In this document: positions 9,290 to 20,787 of the stretch, piece by piece
How positions within the stretch are numbered: the stretch's first letter is position 1
Layout of the letters: every line of letters starts with the position of its first letter
From: Impatiens glandulifera
Taxonomy: Eukaryota; Streptophyta; Magnoliopsida; Ericales; Balsaminaceae
Length of the DNA stretch: 64,000 bases
Direction of reading: 5' to 3'
Assembly (NCBI RefSeq): GCF_907164915.1
Contig: NC_061869.1
Location: 11,333,721 to 11,397,720 of the forward strand
The notes under the pieces: generated by a model
Told to the model about the DNA's origin: nothing
Databases searched by the model: none
Seen by the model: only the letters and a program-made list of their open reading frames with translations
Translations under genes and position numbers: made by a program

Positions 9290-11800
9290 TGGACAAAATA
9301 AATGTTATATTTATTAAAAGTATTTTGCAGGCTGAAAATAAACCAAGAGAAATTGAAAAAATTAATTTCAAACAAACTTCAAGGCTGGAAAAGGCTAAAA
9401 TTTATTGCAGCCAAAATCTGAAGAGATCAGTGCAACAGACCTCATAATCAGCGAATGTGCGCTAAATTATCATCGAACGCTCAAAAACTGACCGTGTAGC
9501 CCGCTGCAACAGAAGAAATGTGCTTCCGCGCAGAAGCAGATTGACAGACGGACACCTCCAACGACGTCAATCCAAACGCGTGCGAATCGCCCATCGTGGA
9601 CGGAATGCGGATGGAGCATCCCACGTTTGATTTTCCATACAAAACGACGTTGTTTCTCCTGGTTTGTCTTCTTCCTCGCGACGACAAACTAGATAAGAAT
9701 AAGCTTCCATATTAGATTTTTTAAAGATGGAACTTTGTCGTTTCTCCACCTTTTGACTTCGTTCAAAAGGTGAAATGATCACCCTATAAGATAATTCTGA
9801 TCTAGGCTCAAAAGTTTCTAAAAGAATTAAGGAGTGTTCTCCAACTCCAAGTAAGCTTCCAATCACATTGAAATTTTTACATTTTAGTTTGACTAGTTTC
9901 ATAAACTGCATGATTATCTGATTTCTTGATTGAAAAACGATTTTAGGATCATTTATAAGCTTTACGTTGAAACTAAAATGAATCAATCAATCTAAATCAG
10001 AAATACCCAAATTTGATTTTGAAAATTGGGTTTCTATTCTTGGGTTATTACTCAAGAACATCAACCCACAAAGTTTCCCAACATGTTTTTAAGGATATTG
10101 AGAACATATTCAAACCAATTCTAAAGTATCCCGATCATGTTTGATCAAAAACTAATTTTTTTTCCAAATATTAAAATTTCAGTTTTTGAATTGGTTAAAA
10201 CGAACAACTAGTGTTCATGTTTTGGTTTCATTCAACCATATGAAGCATAATGAAGCTTTTGACAAGCTCCTTACGCTTCATTAAAGTTTAAAAACTAAAA
10301 ACACGTTTTTTACTTCAAAATTGTTTCAGTTAAATAGGACATCATCACAATCGAATGACACATCGGGAAGATGTTATAAATGATCCTTAGGACCATATGA
10401 AGCTTTCCATTACCTTGAATCAATAGATCAAGGTCCTAGTCAAAAACATCAAACTTGCAGTTTGATGTTCTTGACGACCGAGGAAGGTTAGCCAATGTTA
10501 ACCCATGATTGAGAGCACATCGCACCTAGGACCGAAGAAAGTTGTCCCAATGTTTACCAGAGACCGAGAGTTCTTTGCACTTAGTACTGAGAAAATCTAT
10601 CTTAGGGCTAGCCCAAGACCAAAGAATTCCTTGCCCGACCAAGGACTCCCACACCCCGATCGAAGACTCCCGACCCATGACTGAGAGTTTTAGCTTAGAA
10701 CCGTGGAAATCTCACCAGGACCGAGAGGATCGGTGGACCTGTTTGGTTTCATTTTTATAATTTCAAAATTATTTTTATAATTTTGAAACTCAAACCATTT
10801 TCTAAAAAAATGAAAAAATAAAAAATGATTTCAAAATATTTTAAAAATATTTTCATAATAAATATTTCATAAGAGCCTATTTTGAGATTTATTTTTAGAT
10901 CTTATACCTTAAAACTGATATTGTTCAGTTACTTTCCTTAGTAATCGTCGATATCAGTTTTAAGTACCAGCATTTAAATATATTTTTTTACAATTTTAAA
11001 TACAAGAAAAAATATATGCATGTCTAAGATCGAAAGATTAATTGGTTAAAAAAGACTTAACAAAATTAATTTTTAAAAGCCAAGACTTTATAAAGTATAG
11101 ACCATTTTTAACGGTACAGAGGATACATCGCAGAAACTTTTTTCCCGAGTATTTTTTGTTAGGAATTAAAGGAAAACTAGCATAACGCTCTATAACCATG
11201 ACCACCGCTTAAACTTAACGTGATTCCAAATGGAATTAAATCCGTAATTTTTTTGGTCTTTTAAGCCAACTCTTACCATTGTGTTACCCTAATGGTATAA
11301 CCCTTTCCAGAGTATCAACAAAATCAAACCTAAAAGAGACTCTAGTCAAAAATATGTTTGTAAACATATAATTTATTGATTTTAAAAATCAATTGGCGAC
11401 TATTATCAAATAAATTATCTTTTAAATTAATTAAAAATATATTTATTTAATCAAATTTTAATTTAATTATTTTAATTCTAAAAGATTATTTGATATTTGA
11501 TTCAAATTAATTATTGTTATAATTAATTTTAAAAGGTGAGGATATATTTTTATAAATATTATAAAAATAACATTTTAACACGCAAACCGATATTAAGATT
11601 TCTCGAACCTCGAACTTAATTCAGGACAAAGGTTTTTCAAAGTTTCGAGACTTTCATTATTTTTTAAATAAATAATTTAAAAATAAGTTATGTGATTCAT
11701 TTTGTAAATTGCTAGAGCTCGTCGAAGTTACGAACTCGAAAATATATTAAGTAACATTTTATTTGTTTTTTGATTTTTTTCTTTACATATTATGTTTTGT
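9290..11800. repeat. Old dispersed repeat, probably LTR-derived (copy 1)
   Basis: Non-coding sequence with a moderately GC-rich part (9400-9700), a part rich in GACCGAG-like words (10480-10740), and AT-rich ends. The order of landmarks matches 12090-14560: an ATGTGCTTC word, a Phe/Leu-poor AT block, CTTTCAAACCAAT-like words, GAAAGCTT-like words and an AACGCTCTAT word near the end. The alignment is loose, so the copies are old. GACCGAG-rich long LTRs are a feature I associate with plant Ty3/gypsy (Tat/Ogre-type) elements, but no coding domain is present to confirm it. Open stretches at 9481-9986 have no domain signal. Confidence 0.4.
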
Positions 11801-12089
11801 TATTATTTTTAAACAACTTTTATCGCTTTTAATATACACATACTTTTATAAAAAAAAAATACTAAAAAATATTTCTGTGTATTTCATTAAATATATACTG
11901 AATTTTCTATTTTGATTGTTCTTAAAATAATGTTTACTTACTTTAATCAATAAAATTTAATATCCCAATTTATAAAATAAATCTTATTAATTTGAATAAA
12001 TATTATATCTATAAATTGAAAATAATTCAAATAAAGGTAAACAAAAAATGAAAACAATTATTTGGGTTGTATTAATTAATTCCAAATTA

Positions 12090-14560
12090 ATAAAATGAAG
12101 GCCAAAATAAAATAGATAGATAATTTAGAAAACAAATGTCCGTATTTATTAAATTCTAAATTAGAAAAGTTATAGTCATTTGAATCACAAAATAATTATT
12201 TAAATAGTTTTAAAATACCAAAAAAAAGAAATTTACAGTAAAATGACAAAATAAATTTTATGTCAAAAGATTAAGGAAGAATCAAATTTAAACCAGCCTT
12301 CAGGTTTAAAATGATCAGATGTGATTCAGTGCAACCAAAATTACGAAGAAATGGTGCAGCAGGCAAGACAACCAGTGGAGAATCAACCGAGCATTATCCA
12401 ATGGACGCTGCCCTACCGCGTCACCCACTGCAATGGAAGCAATGTGCTTCTTCGTCTCAACAAACTAGTTAACGTCGAGGCTAACGATAAAACGACGGAA
12501 CGCCAAACGCTAGTATAACGCCTAGAGACCGCGTGTTCGCGATCTGGGTCATTTATCCAGATACACATCGACCGGAATATTAGAGTTTTTGTGCCGAATT
12601 CGATCCACTTGGTCTTCCAACCGACTTAGCTCCGCTATAAATAGTTTCATCTAGCCAAGACAACGGTAGAAACCGAAGTCTCAACACATGAATCAAGCTC
12701 TAACTATATCCCCATTAATTTTCTTCAAACTTTTCAGTTTTTAGATTTTTTTGTGTAAGCTTTCCAAACTTATTTTGACTCACCCAAAAGTTTTGGCAAG
12801 AATTTATGAGTGTTTTTTAATTCACTATATAAGTTTTCATTCAAATTTATTTCATTAATAAAATAAATTTTTTTATATTTCAATTTGAGCGTTCTATAAT
12901 ATTGTCAAATTATTTGATTTCTTGATCTAAAATTGATCCTGAAATAGTTTTTGAACTTTCTGTCCAGGATAGAATGAGTCAATTGATTTGAAGAAAAAAA
13001 AACTCAAATTCAATTAAAAAATTTTAAAATTGGGGTTTTTTATTTTCATCCATAACGTGTAAATTATGATTCTAAAAACTTCCAAATCATTTATAAATAA
13101 TTTTAGGAATACTTTCAAACCAATCTCAATTAGTGTAAAGCATGTTTGTATAAAATTAAGAATTTCAAATAAAGCTTAAAATTTCAGGCTTGAAATAGTT
13201 AAATGTCGTAGTCAGTGAGGATTATATGGTCAAAATTAATTCTAATAAATATTAGAAAGCTTCTTGAAAGCTTGTTTTAATAATTAAAGACATGAAACAA
13301 GAAATCCTATTTTTTTTTAAGAAATTTCGGTTTGAAATTCAAGCCTTTATCGATAGAATGATGATCTTGAATGATTAGTATTCGATTCTAACGGATATCA
13401 TTCTCATCTAATTAGTTTGGAATTTGAGGACACCAATTTATAAGAAAATAAAATTTGCCTACTGTCCGTTGAAAATGATAATTGAGCAACCGATAAAACA
13501 GTTGGCCACGCTTCCGATCGAAGAATTCAGTCTGGCATGATTTTCGACCGAAAAAACCAGCCATGCACCCTTCCAAACCGGTGAAATCTCACGCGAACAA
13601 GTAGTCACCGAACAAGTAGTCACCTATGCATTGAAGGGGCACCCATACCCGTTGACTCCAAATTGAAAGATGCTCAAATCCGCGTGTACGATCCGATTGT
13701 CGAGCCGATCAGTTGACCAAGGACTAAAAAATAAAAAACCATTTAAAATACTTTTTAGAACATCATCGTAAACCAATATTCTAAAAATATTTATTTGGAT
13801 TAATTTTTAAGTTATAACACATTCAATTAATATTTTCAAGTACTCTTTTTTATATTTTTCGACACCAGTCACAAATATCAATGTTTATTTAATAATTCAA
13901 AAATTAAAATATTAAATTTAAATACATGCTTAAATTATAAAAAATAATTGGATAAATAAAAATGTAAGACTCAAACTTTCTAAATAAAAAAAATGAAATT
14001 TGTTTGAGTATAGACCTTTTAAAGAGGATATTCGCGAACGCTCTATCATAAGTATCACCAAACGTTGAACCAAACAAGAATATATGATAAAACTACAACC
14101 GTGAAGTTAAAAAATTCATATTTTCTTGATTATAGATCTGATTGCATATCTTGGTAAAAAATATTTCGAGTAATACCTTAGAGCTTTCTTTAGAATTTGC
14201 TAGATTGCAGAACTCCGTTTATTACATCGCTAAAATGAGTGTTGTTTTGATAATATTTTAAAAAATTATGAAAACATTCGATCTGGTCAATGATATTTTT
14301 AGGAGCACACAACAATTGAGTTTGAAATTTATGGAGTTACATAACTCCGTTTATGACAATAGGAAGATAATCGCTTTTCTAAACCTACTCCAAAAATTTT
14401 AAACTTTTTTATGTGGTCAAAAATATTTTCAGGAATTTGCAGAATTAATTTCGTGAATTTTAGAGTTGTAAAATTCGAGATATGAGATCACAAAGTTTAT
14501 AAAATTTTCAAATAAGTCTTGGAAATTATTATTTTTGAAAACAACATTTTTTTATCCCAG
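12090..14560. repeat. Old dispersed repeat, probably LTR-derived (copy 2)
   Basis: Diverged relative of 9290-11800 in the same orientation. Shared landmarks include GCAATGTGCTTC (12437), the AATACTTTCAAACCAATCTC block (13110) and GCGAACGCTCTATC (14034). It also has a GC-richer section (12360-12700) with a possible TATA-like CTATAAATAG at about 12635. If this is an LTR, that is where a promoter would lie. No protein-coding domain is seen in or between the two copies. Confidence 0.4.
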
Positions 14561-14760
14561 TGTGTTTTTTTAGATTTTTTTAAGATGTTTTGATGTTAAA
14601 TTCATGAAATAATGTTGTTTTTGTTAAAAAGAGTAACAAATAGACATAGGAAAAAAAAATATAATTTAGCAATTAAAAGATTATGGTCATAATTAAAGTT
14701 AAATAAAGCGAACACAAGTGCTCGTTCAACGAGCTTGCCCTTATGCCGATAGCGGATGGG

Positions 14761-15889
14761 TAGTGACGGACCTACAAGGGGGGCCTTGGGGGCCCGGGCC
14801 TCCCCCAACTAGGGTAAAACTTTTAAGATATTATATATATATGTTTACCATATAAGACTTTGTCCTATTGATTTTGGAGCTGAAATGTATAACAGAGGTC
14901 AGGTGATGAAACCTTGTCTCTCACATTTTTTTTATAAAATTTGTATTTTATACAAACACTATTTTCTAACACTTTCTTTTATAAAAATTAATAAAAAATA
15001 ACTAATTCATAATTATAATATTTTAATTTCAAATATAATTTTATTAAAATAATTATTATTAATATTTTATTTTATACAAAAAAAAAATATATTTTCTAAG
15101 ATATAATATTTATAATAATACATAAATTTTGTTGTTACACATATTTATTTTTAATTATTTATTTTATGTAGGATATAGAATAATGGAGATGTTCTATAAA
15201 CGAATTTGTACTTCTACATCACATGACCAGCATGAGTATTCTCAATCAATTAATGAGCCTACTAATTAGTCTAATGTTACTGATCAAATATACATGGTTA
15301 GAATATAGCATATCAAAAGATGCATTATTTTATTTTTGGTGTTATTTTTTCAAGCCTTTAAATAGAGAAAACGTAAATGATACATTTATAGGAGATGTGT
15401 ACAAAAATTGGAAAAGGGCATTAGAAATATTCAATCATCATATGAGAACTTCAAATAGTTGTCATAATGAAGCTAGAATTCAATTTGAATCATTTTAAGA
15501 TCAAATACATAACGTGAGAAACGTTTTACGTACACATGGTCGTGATATAGAAATAAATTATCGCACCCGTTTAACGACAATGTTTGATGTAACACGCTTT
15601 CTATTGAGGCAATGATTACCTTTTCGAGTACATGATGAGTCAAGTAGTTCATCAAATAAAGGTAATTTTCTTGAATTGATTGATTGGTATAGTCAACGTA
15701 ATGAAGATATTTTGTCTTCTTTTGTACCGACTCATGGACAAGAATAATTTAGTAATTGTGCTTGTTAGTATTTTTATGTAATTATCGAGTAAAATTTTAA
15801 TTAAAAAATACATTTATTTGATAGCAAAAAAAATGCTACGTTACTATGTATTTGGCCCCCCCGAGAAAATATTTCTGGGTCCGCCACTG
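14761..15889 (+). mobile_element. hAT deletion derivative (TTF zinc-finger type)
   Basis: Terminal inverted repeats are TAGTGACGGACC on the left and CAGTGGCGGACC (reverse complement of the right end). They are followed by G/C-rich subterminal sequence on both sides, with perfect 8-bp target duplications outside. At 1129 bp the element is far shorter than an autonomous hAT. It keeps only the N-terminal, TTF-zinc-finger part of a transposase-like protein, so it is an internally deleted, non-autonomous copy. The class matches plant elements often annotated as zinc finger MYM-type protein 1-like. Confidence 0.88.
15223..15747 (+). pseudogene. N-terminal fragment of hAT transposase (TTF-type zinc finger)
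   Basis: The frame reads KDALFYFWCYFFK, then NWKRALEIFNHH, then RTRLTTMFDVTRFLLRQ and SSSSSNKGNFLELIDWYS. This is the TTF-type zinc finger and following region of plant hAT proteins of the ZMYM1-like group. It stays in one frame but is cut by TAA (15496-15498) and TGA (15613-15615), and ends at TAA (15745-15747). The catalytic DDE part and the C-terminal dimerisation domain are absent because of the internal deletion. The first roughly 30 codons of the open stretch at 15223 are probably not original coding sequence. Confidence 0.75.
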
Positions 15890-15899
15890 CGGATGGGGA

Positions 15900-16394
15900 G
15901 AAATCGACTAGCCTATTAGATAATATTGTGATATATGTTCAAGAACAAAAATATAATTTTAACATGGTAAATGATTGAAGAATAAGAAAAAAATAAATAA
16001 ATAAGTAACATCTTTACCTCAACTAGGAAGATTTTGTGCGATTCACACGGTTAAAAATATAAATACAATAAATTTAATAAAAAATTATAATAATATACCT
16101 TCAATGTTTAAAATTCTTAATAAATCACTAATAATATATTAAAATAAAAAATAAAAACTCTCATTCCATTCGATAAAACAACACATCTTCTCATATATTT
16201 CATCACATATTTTTTTCTAAATGAACCTCTCATATCATGACTCGTGACCTTACACTTTCAATTTGGTCAATCAATTATTTAATTCATATTTTTTTTAACA
16301 TTTAGCATCGTGACCTCACACTTTGGTCACTCAAATATATGATTCATATTTTGTAACCACTTTCAATTGTTATCGGCCGACCTATTATCCCTCG
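15900..16394. other. Intergenic, no gene seen
   Basis: AT-rich sequence. A short direct repeat of the CGTGACCTTACACTTTCAATTTGGTCA type occurs near 16243 and again near 16308. Confidence 0.5.
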
Positions 16395-16690
16395 ATAAAT
16401 AACATTTCAATCACACTTGGTTAAATGATTGTATTTGTTTGGTTATGTTATAAGTTTGAAACATACATATAACATTTTTAATTTTATTTTTATAATTAAT
16501 CGTTTTAAATTTATTGGCCTTTTTAATTTTAATTTTCACCGTTTTAAATATATGGGCGGGAGTCGTGGCACAACCCACAATCCGACCCAAGTATCTATTT
16601 ACTCTAATATATATATCCAAATCAATCACAACTCTCTACCCGACAATCCCGACACTTTGAAATTAAGCATCATTATATATATATAGAGAT
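16395..16690 (+). repeat. SINE-like repeat, single dispersed unit
   Basis: Same family as the arrays at 27560-28480 and 47930-49112. It has a tRNA-like 5' part (GGTTAAATGATTGTATTTG, then AAGTTTGAAACATAC), a TTTTTAATTTTATTTTTA core, a GACCCAAGTATC word, and a 3' end ATTAAGCATCATTATATATA running into a TA tract. It is degenerate in the B-box-like part. Confidence 0.65.
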
Positions 16691-17409
16691 AGATTAGTTA
16701 GTTAAAAAGTTGAACTTATATTTTTAAGAATGTCCTATTCTTATTAAATTTGGTGTTGAATTTAAAATATAAAGTCTTAAAGAGTTTTACTTTTATTTTT
16801 GTTAGGTTGATAGATCACAGTTCTTAGATACTTTGAAATTAAGTATTAGTATATATATTCCTCAAACATGAGTTTTACAGTCTTGTAAACTTGAAGAAAT
16901 AGAAAATGACTTAATAGGAATTTAGGGTTATAAAATTATTATCAAAACTCATAGATGGATATGATTAGAAGAGAGAAGTTAAAAAGTTGGAAGGATTTAG
17001 GGTTAAAAATTTATAATAGAAAATTATGATCGCTTAATTATATAGAGTTGTAAAGATTAATTATATTAGATATTAAGTTTGAAAAAAGCCACAAGTAATA
17101 CTAACTAACATGAAATATAATGAATTATATAATTAATATTTATATATATATAAAATGAGATATAAACCAATAATATATTCTAACAAAATAAGTGATAAAA
17201 AAGGAAAGAGATAAAAGAAAAAGAAGGATTTTTTTTTTTTATAATATAATATATAAATATAATTAATAATATAAATATAAATATAATTCACATTAGAAAT
17301 ATTTTAATTGTAGCGTATTATAATTATGGGGCTGGTTCCAACTTCTTAAATTTAAAAATAAAAGTTTGTGAAAAATAAATTCTAAAATTTGTGGAATGTT
17401 CTTGTGTGT
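16691..17409. other. AT-rich intergenic, no gene seen
   Basis: Contains a second faint match to the SINE-like family 5' region around 16740-16860 and simple AT-rich sequence. No gene is visible. Confidence 0.45.
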
Positions 17410-17489
17410 GTTTAGTTGTTTCAATATTTTACAATTATTTATTGATTGTGTTTAGTTGTTTCAATGTTTTACGATTATTTATTGATTGA
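17409..17489. repeat. Tandem duplication of about 40 bp
   Basis: GTGTTTAGTTGTTTCAATAT followed by TTTACAATTATTTATTGATT is repeated immediately with two differences. Confidence 0.85.
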
Positions 17490-17626
17490 AATAATTTTAT
17501 AAAATATTTTAATTTTATAACTATAACCGTGTAATAATATATTAGCCAATGAAAATTAATTTCGCTAAGACACACAAGATCACTACTTAAAATAAAATAT
17601 ACCCTAATAATAAATATAAAAGTAAA

Positions 17627-17760
17627 TTGGGCTTTTATTTTGTAAGGCCCAAAGAAAATGTCAAACAAACCCTAGAATTTTTCTAACTATATAAACCCTT
17701 TTATCTGCCTCCTAATCTCATTAGATCTGAAACCGCTTCACTCTTACTTCATCTTCTTCC
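17627..17760 (+). promoter_or_regulatory. Promoter-like patch: site II, telo-box, TATA
   Basis: In order on the plus strand: TGGGCT (about 17627), GGCCCA (17646-17651, site II type), AAACCCTAG (17667-17675, telo-box), TATATAAA (17688-17695), then a pyrimidine-rich start region and leader (CTTCACTCTTACTTCATCTT). Site II plus telo-box promoters drive ribosomal-protein, translation-factor and some snoRNA genes in plants. No recognisable coding sequence follows within about 900 bases, so it may drive a non-coding RNA or be the detached 5' end of such a gene. Confidence 0.5.
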
Positions 17761-18609
17761 TTTAGATCTGAAACTGTTTTATTTTCTTTTAATCTTCTTA
17801 CTTACATGCATCTATCAGAATCATTTCTTCTATTAATCTTATAACAGAAGAAATACGTAAAGATGCAAATATGAATTATTTTTCAAATAAGCTACCTATG
17901 GACAAGCGAATTTATGTTTTCTTTCGAATTGTTGCTTTTTCTCGTAGGTTTCACATATCTTGACGATCTATGTGTTATGCTCGATGATGATTGATTTTGC
18001 TTTAACCACACCGAAGAGAGTTTAATTTTGGTTCTTTGGTCAATAATTCTTTGTTTATTTGAAAGAACAATAAAGTTTGATTCTACTTATGTTGTTGTTG
18101 ATGGTGCTTGACGATTCTTCTTACTATTGGATTGGTTCTTTGAATTAGATCTATTTAGAGAGAAGATGAAAGTATACTATTGGCAGCTTTATTTTTAGGG
18201 TTTTTCTTTATTCTTCATTTCAAATCTTATAAAAGGATTATTTCTCATCCCATTATGATGCTCTCATGTGGAAGATTGGCCTTTCAACTGAGAGCACTTC
18301 ATTTCCATTATTGTGTAATTTTAATTAGTTAGATATTTAACTATTATGTTGAATTGGTAAAAGAAATATTTTTAATCTAAATAAAATAATTTATCTTTTA
18401 AAATAAATATTAATTTATTTTTGAGAAATTTGAAAAATTAAACTTTCAATTTGAATTAGATAAAAATTAAATGTTTTTATTTGAAAACTTTTGGTTTTAA
18501 CCTTTTCTACACTTAGAAAATTTCTGTTTTTTTTTAAACAAGGGTCAAAATCAAATTTATTTGAATAATTTCACAGTAAAAATTTTATCAATTTTTAATA
18601 TTGTCTTCT
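17761..18609 (+). other. Region downstream of the promoter-like patch
   Basis: More mixed composition than the flanks up to about 18300 and could be a 5' UTR plus first intron. An AGATCTGAAAC word occurs at both 17725 and 17765. No long open frame and no convincing snoRNA boxes are seen. From about 18300 it is AT-rich. Confidence 0.3.
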
Positions 18610-19407
18610 TAAGGGTTAAAAAAAATATGTCTTTTTTAAGTTAATGAATCATTAAATATGTTAGTTGATTAGTAGGAAGTTAATGAATCATTAAATATAG
18701 TGGTGGGTTAGTAGGAATGTTAATAAAACATTAAATGTGGTGGTTATGTGTTATGTAATTAATGTTGTGCAATCGAAATATTAAACCTGTTACATAAGGA
18801 TATTAAAGCAAACAAACAAAGAGTTTTTTCTTTATAATTTTAGTTGTTTTGGTATTTTTTAAATTTATTTAAATTTATTACTAATAATGATTATTATTGT
18901 ATTTTTGTAGATGGAAAATTCAAAATAAAGGAGGCAATTATTCTAGGCATATATAACATTTTTAGCACGTTTAATATATTTTGACACATTGTAACACGTT
19001 TTAGCACATTTAACAAATTTTTGGATAACAAAAACTTCACAAGAAATCAATTCTTGTTTCATTAGTTTGACTAGGACCAACATCAGTATATTTTGTTTGG
19101 AAAAGATTATAATCACCATAATTAGAGTATTTTCTATCTACAAAAATACAATAATAATCGTTATTAGTAATAACTATTTGCTTGTTTTCTTGTTTTTTTT
19201 TGTTTGCTTTTTTTTTTTTGTTAATATCCTTATGTACCGGGTTTAATATTTCTATTGCACTACATTAATTACTTAGCACATAACCACCACATTTAATGTT
19301 TTATTAACCTTCCTACTAACCAATTACTAATTCATTAACCTTCCTACCAATCATCTAACATATTTAATGATTCATTAACTTAAGATATATTTTTTTTACA
19401 ACCCTTA
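18610..19407. mobile_element. Foldback element with arms of about 300 bp
   Basis: The left arm (18610-18911, from TTAAGGGTTAAAAAAAATAT) is the inverted complement of the right arm (19137-19407). The arms contain subrepeats of GTTAATGAATCATTAAATAT. The 225-bp loop includes a few units of the TTTAACACGTTTTGACAC-type minisatellite (about 18955-19025). No transposase is present. The long arms with internal subrepeats suggest a foldback-type or long-TIR non-autonomous element. Confidence 0.65.
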
Positions 19408-19609
19408 AATTAGGAAAACAACACATTAAAAATTAATATATATCACAATGAAAAGTTGTCAAAATTATTTTAATAAAAGAAAACCCAATAAATATAAATA
19501 ATAATTTGAATGAAAAGTTGTCAAAATTATTTTAATAAAAGATAACCCAATAAATATAAATATTAATTTGAATAATAAAAAAAAAATTATGGGATGAAAA
19601 TCATACTGC

Positions 19610-19611
<2 letters not shown>

Positions 19612-19663
<52 letters not shown>
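19612..19663. repeat. TA microsatellite
   Basis: Uninterrupted TA dinucleotides of about 50 bases. The equivalent stretch in copy B (about 38833-38865) is shorter. Confidence 0.9.
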
Positions 19664-19665
<2 letters not shown>

Positions 19666-19901
19666 AATATATATATATATAATAAATTTGAAATGTAATA
19701 TATATACATATATATTAAAATATAAATAATTAAATTTATAAAAAATAATTTAAATTATATATCAAAATATAAATAATCAAATTTATAAAAATAATAATTT
19801 AAAATATATATCAAAATATAAATAATTTAGTTTATATAAATAATAATTTAAATATATATATATATCTATATATATAATAAATTTGAAATGTAAAAAAAAA
19901 A

Positions 19902-20661
19902 TCCTCTCCTTGTGGTCGAGCGGAGATCCTTGACTTACTTTACTGAAAGCTGGGTATACCTTTCATTTGCTTTCGAGAGTCTTTAATAAAGCAAGCAGTA
20001 ATGATCCCAGAAAAGACTTTTTAATATGGAGAGGATTGTCCTCACTTTGATTCAACACACTTCCGCGCGAGAGGACAAACCTAGAATAGAATCTAATGTC
20101 TCGCTTGGCAGAGCTCCTTCTGATCCTATCAAATTGTTGAAAGAGTAGCTATTCAAACTTTTTAAGAAAAAAATGACACCCAGAATATGGGGCAAGAAAT
20201 TGTAGAGGAGCAGGATCCGAAGCGGTGACTGCTACAAGAATGGAATATTCCAAAGCATTCATTTCTGAAAGAATTTGAACTAATTGTGTCACGGTTGAGC
20301 GTTTCTGTCCAATCGTGCTAATTTTGTCATCATCCAATTGTTCTTGAATGGGTCCATTCAATGATGTAAAATCGAGCAATGTGATAAAAGAATCAGTTAC
20401 AAAAAATCCTCCAATTCCAATTAGGAATTTGTTGGGCCCTTTAGGAACAGCTTTGAAAATAGTCAATTTTGTTTTTTATTTATTCCGGTTCACTTGTTTC
20501 TGCAAGCTCTGGCTGAGCCACTTGCTTTTGTGTAGTATTTGCGATAAGTTTTATACAGGTCTATTGATGGTCACTAGTTTATTCGCACCTTTCGTCTGCT
20601 AACCTGACCTAAGGCCCAAGCTATTGAAATTTCCTGGTCTTCGTGCTCCATACTCATAGGG
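19902..20661. other. Organellar (mitochondrial) DNA insertion in copy A
   Basis: Copy A reads GAAATGTAAAAAAAAA, then this block, then AAAAAAAAACTGAGTTTG. Copy B reads GAAAGGTAAAAAAAAACTGA straight through. About 760 bp was therefore inserted into an A-run. It has higher GC than the surroundings. Part of it (20313-20176, minus) encodes mitochondrial-type ATP synthase alpha. The other parts (19902-20175, 20314-20661) look organellar in composition but I could not assign them, so the insert may be a mosaic joined before or during integration. Confidence 0.7.
20176..20313 (-). pseudogene. atp1: Mitochondrial atp1 fragment (NUMT)
   Basis: About 46 codons read [20 protein letters not shown] and continue to [10 protein letters not shown]. 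This is the ATP synthase F1 alpha subunit, in the segment downstream of the Walker A loop. The wording matches the plant mitochondrial rather than the plastid version. It is fused in frame upstream to about 50 unrelated codons (20466-20314) and ends by reading into non-homologous sequence, so it is a transferred fragment. A few substitutions (for example VTASD) may be post-transfer changes. Confidence 0.8.
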
Positions 20662-20787
20662 AAAAAAAAAACTGAGTTTGAATAGTAAAATAGGTTAGTT
20701 TGAGAATAAATGAACAAACTAACCTAGTTTGGGAAAGTGAACGCCAAACAAGGTTAGTTTGGAAAACTGTTCCCCTACCAAAGTAAA

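Larger units (their letters stand above)
14753..15897. repeat. 8-bp target-site duplication of the hAT element
   Basis: CGGATGGG occurs immediately left (14753-14760) and immediately right (15890-15897) of the element. A perfect 8-bp direct duplication is the hallmark of hAT transposition. Confidence 0.9.

Noticed and set aside
9481..9986. Two minus-strand ORFs
   Set aside because: They lie in an old LTR-like repeat, overlap each other, and show no domain or conserved equivalent in copy 2.
10542..10760. 72-codon ORF
   Set aside because: Within the GACCGAG-rich repeat; repeated words explain the open frame.
17975..18300. Possible C/D-box snoRNA (ATGATGA near 17983; ATGATG...CTGA near 18257-18292)
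   Set aside because: The first has no CTGA box at a proper distance; the second is too short and its C box is imperfect.
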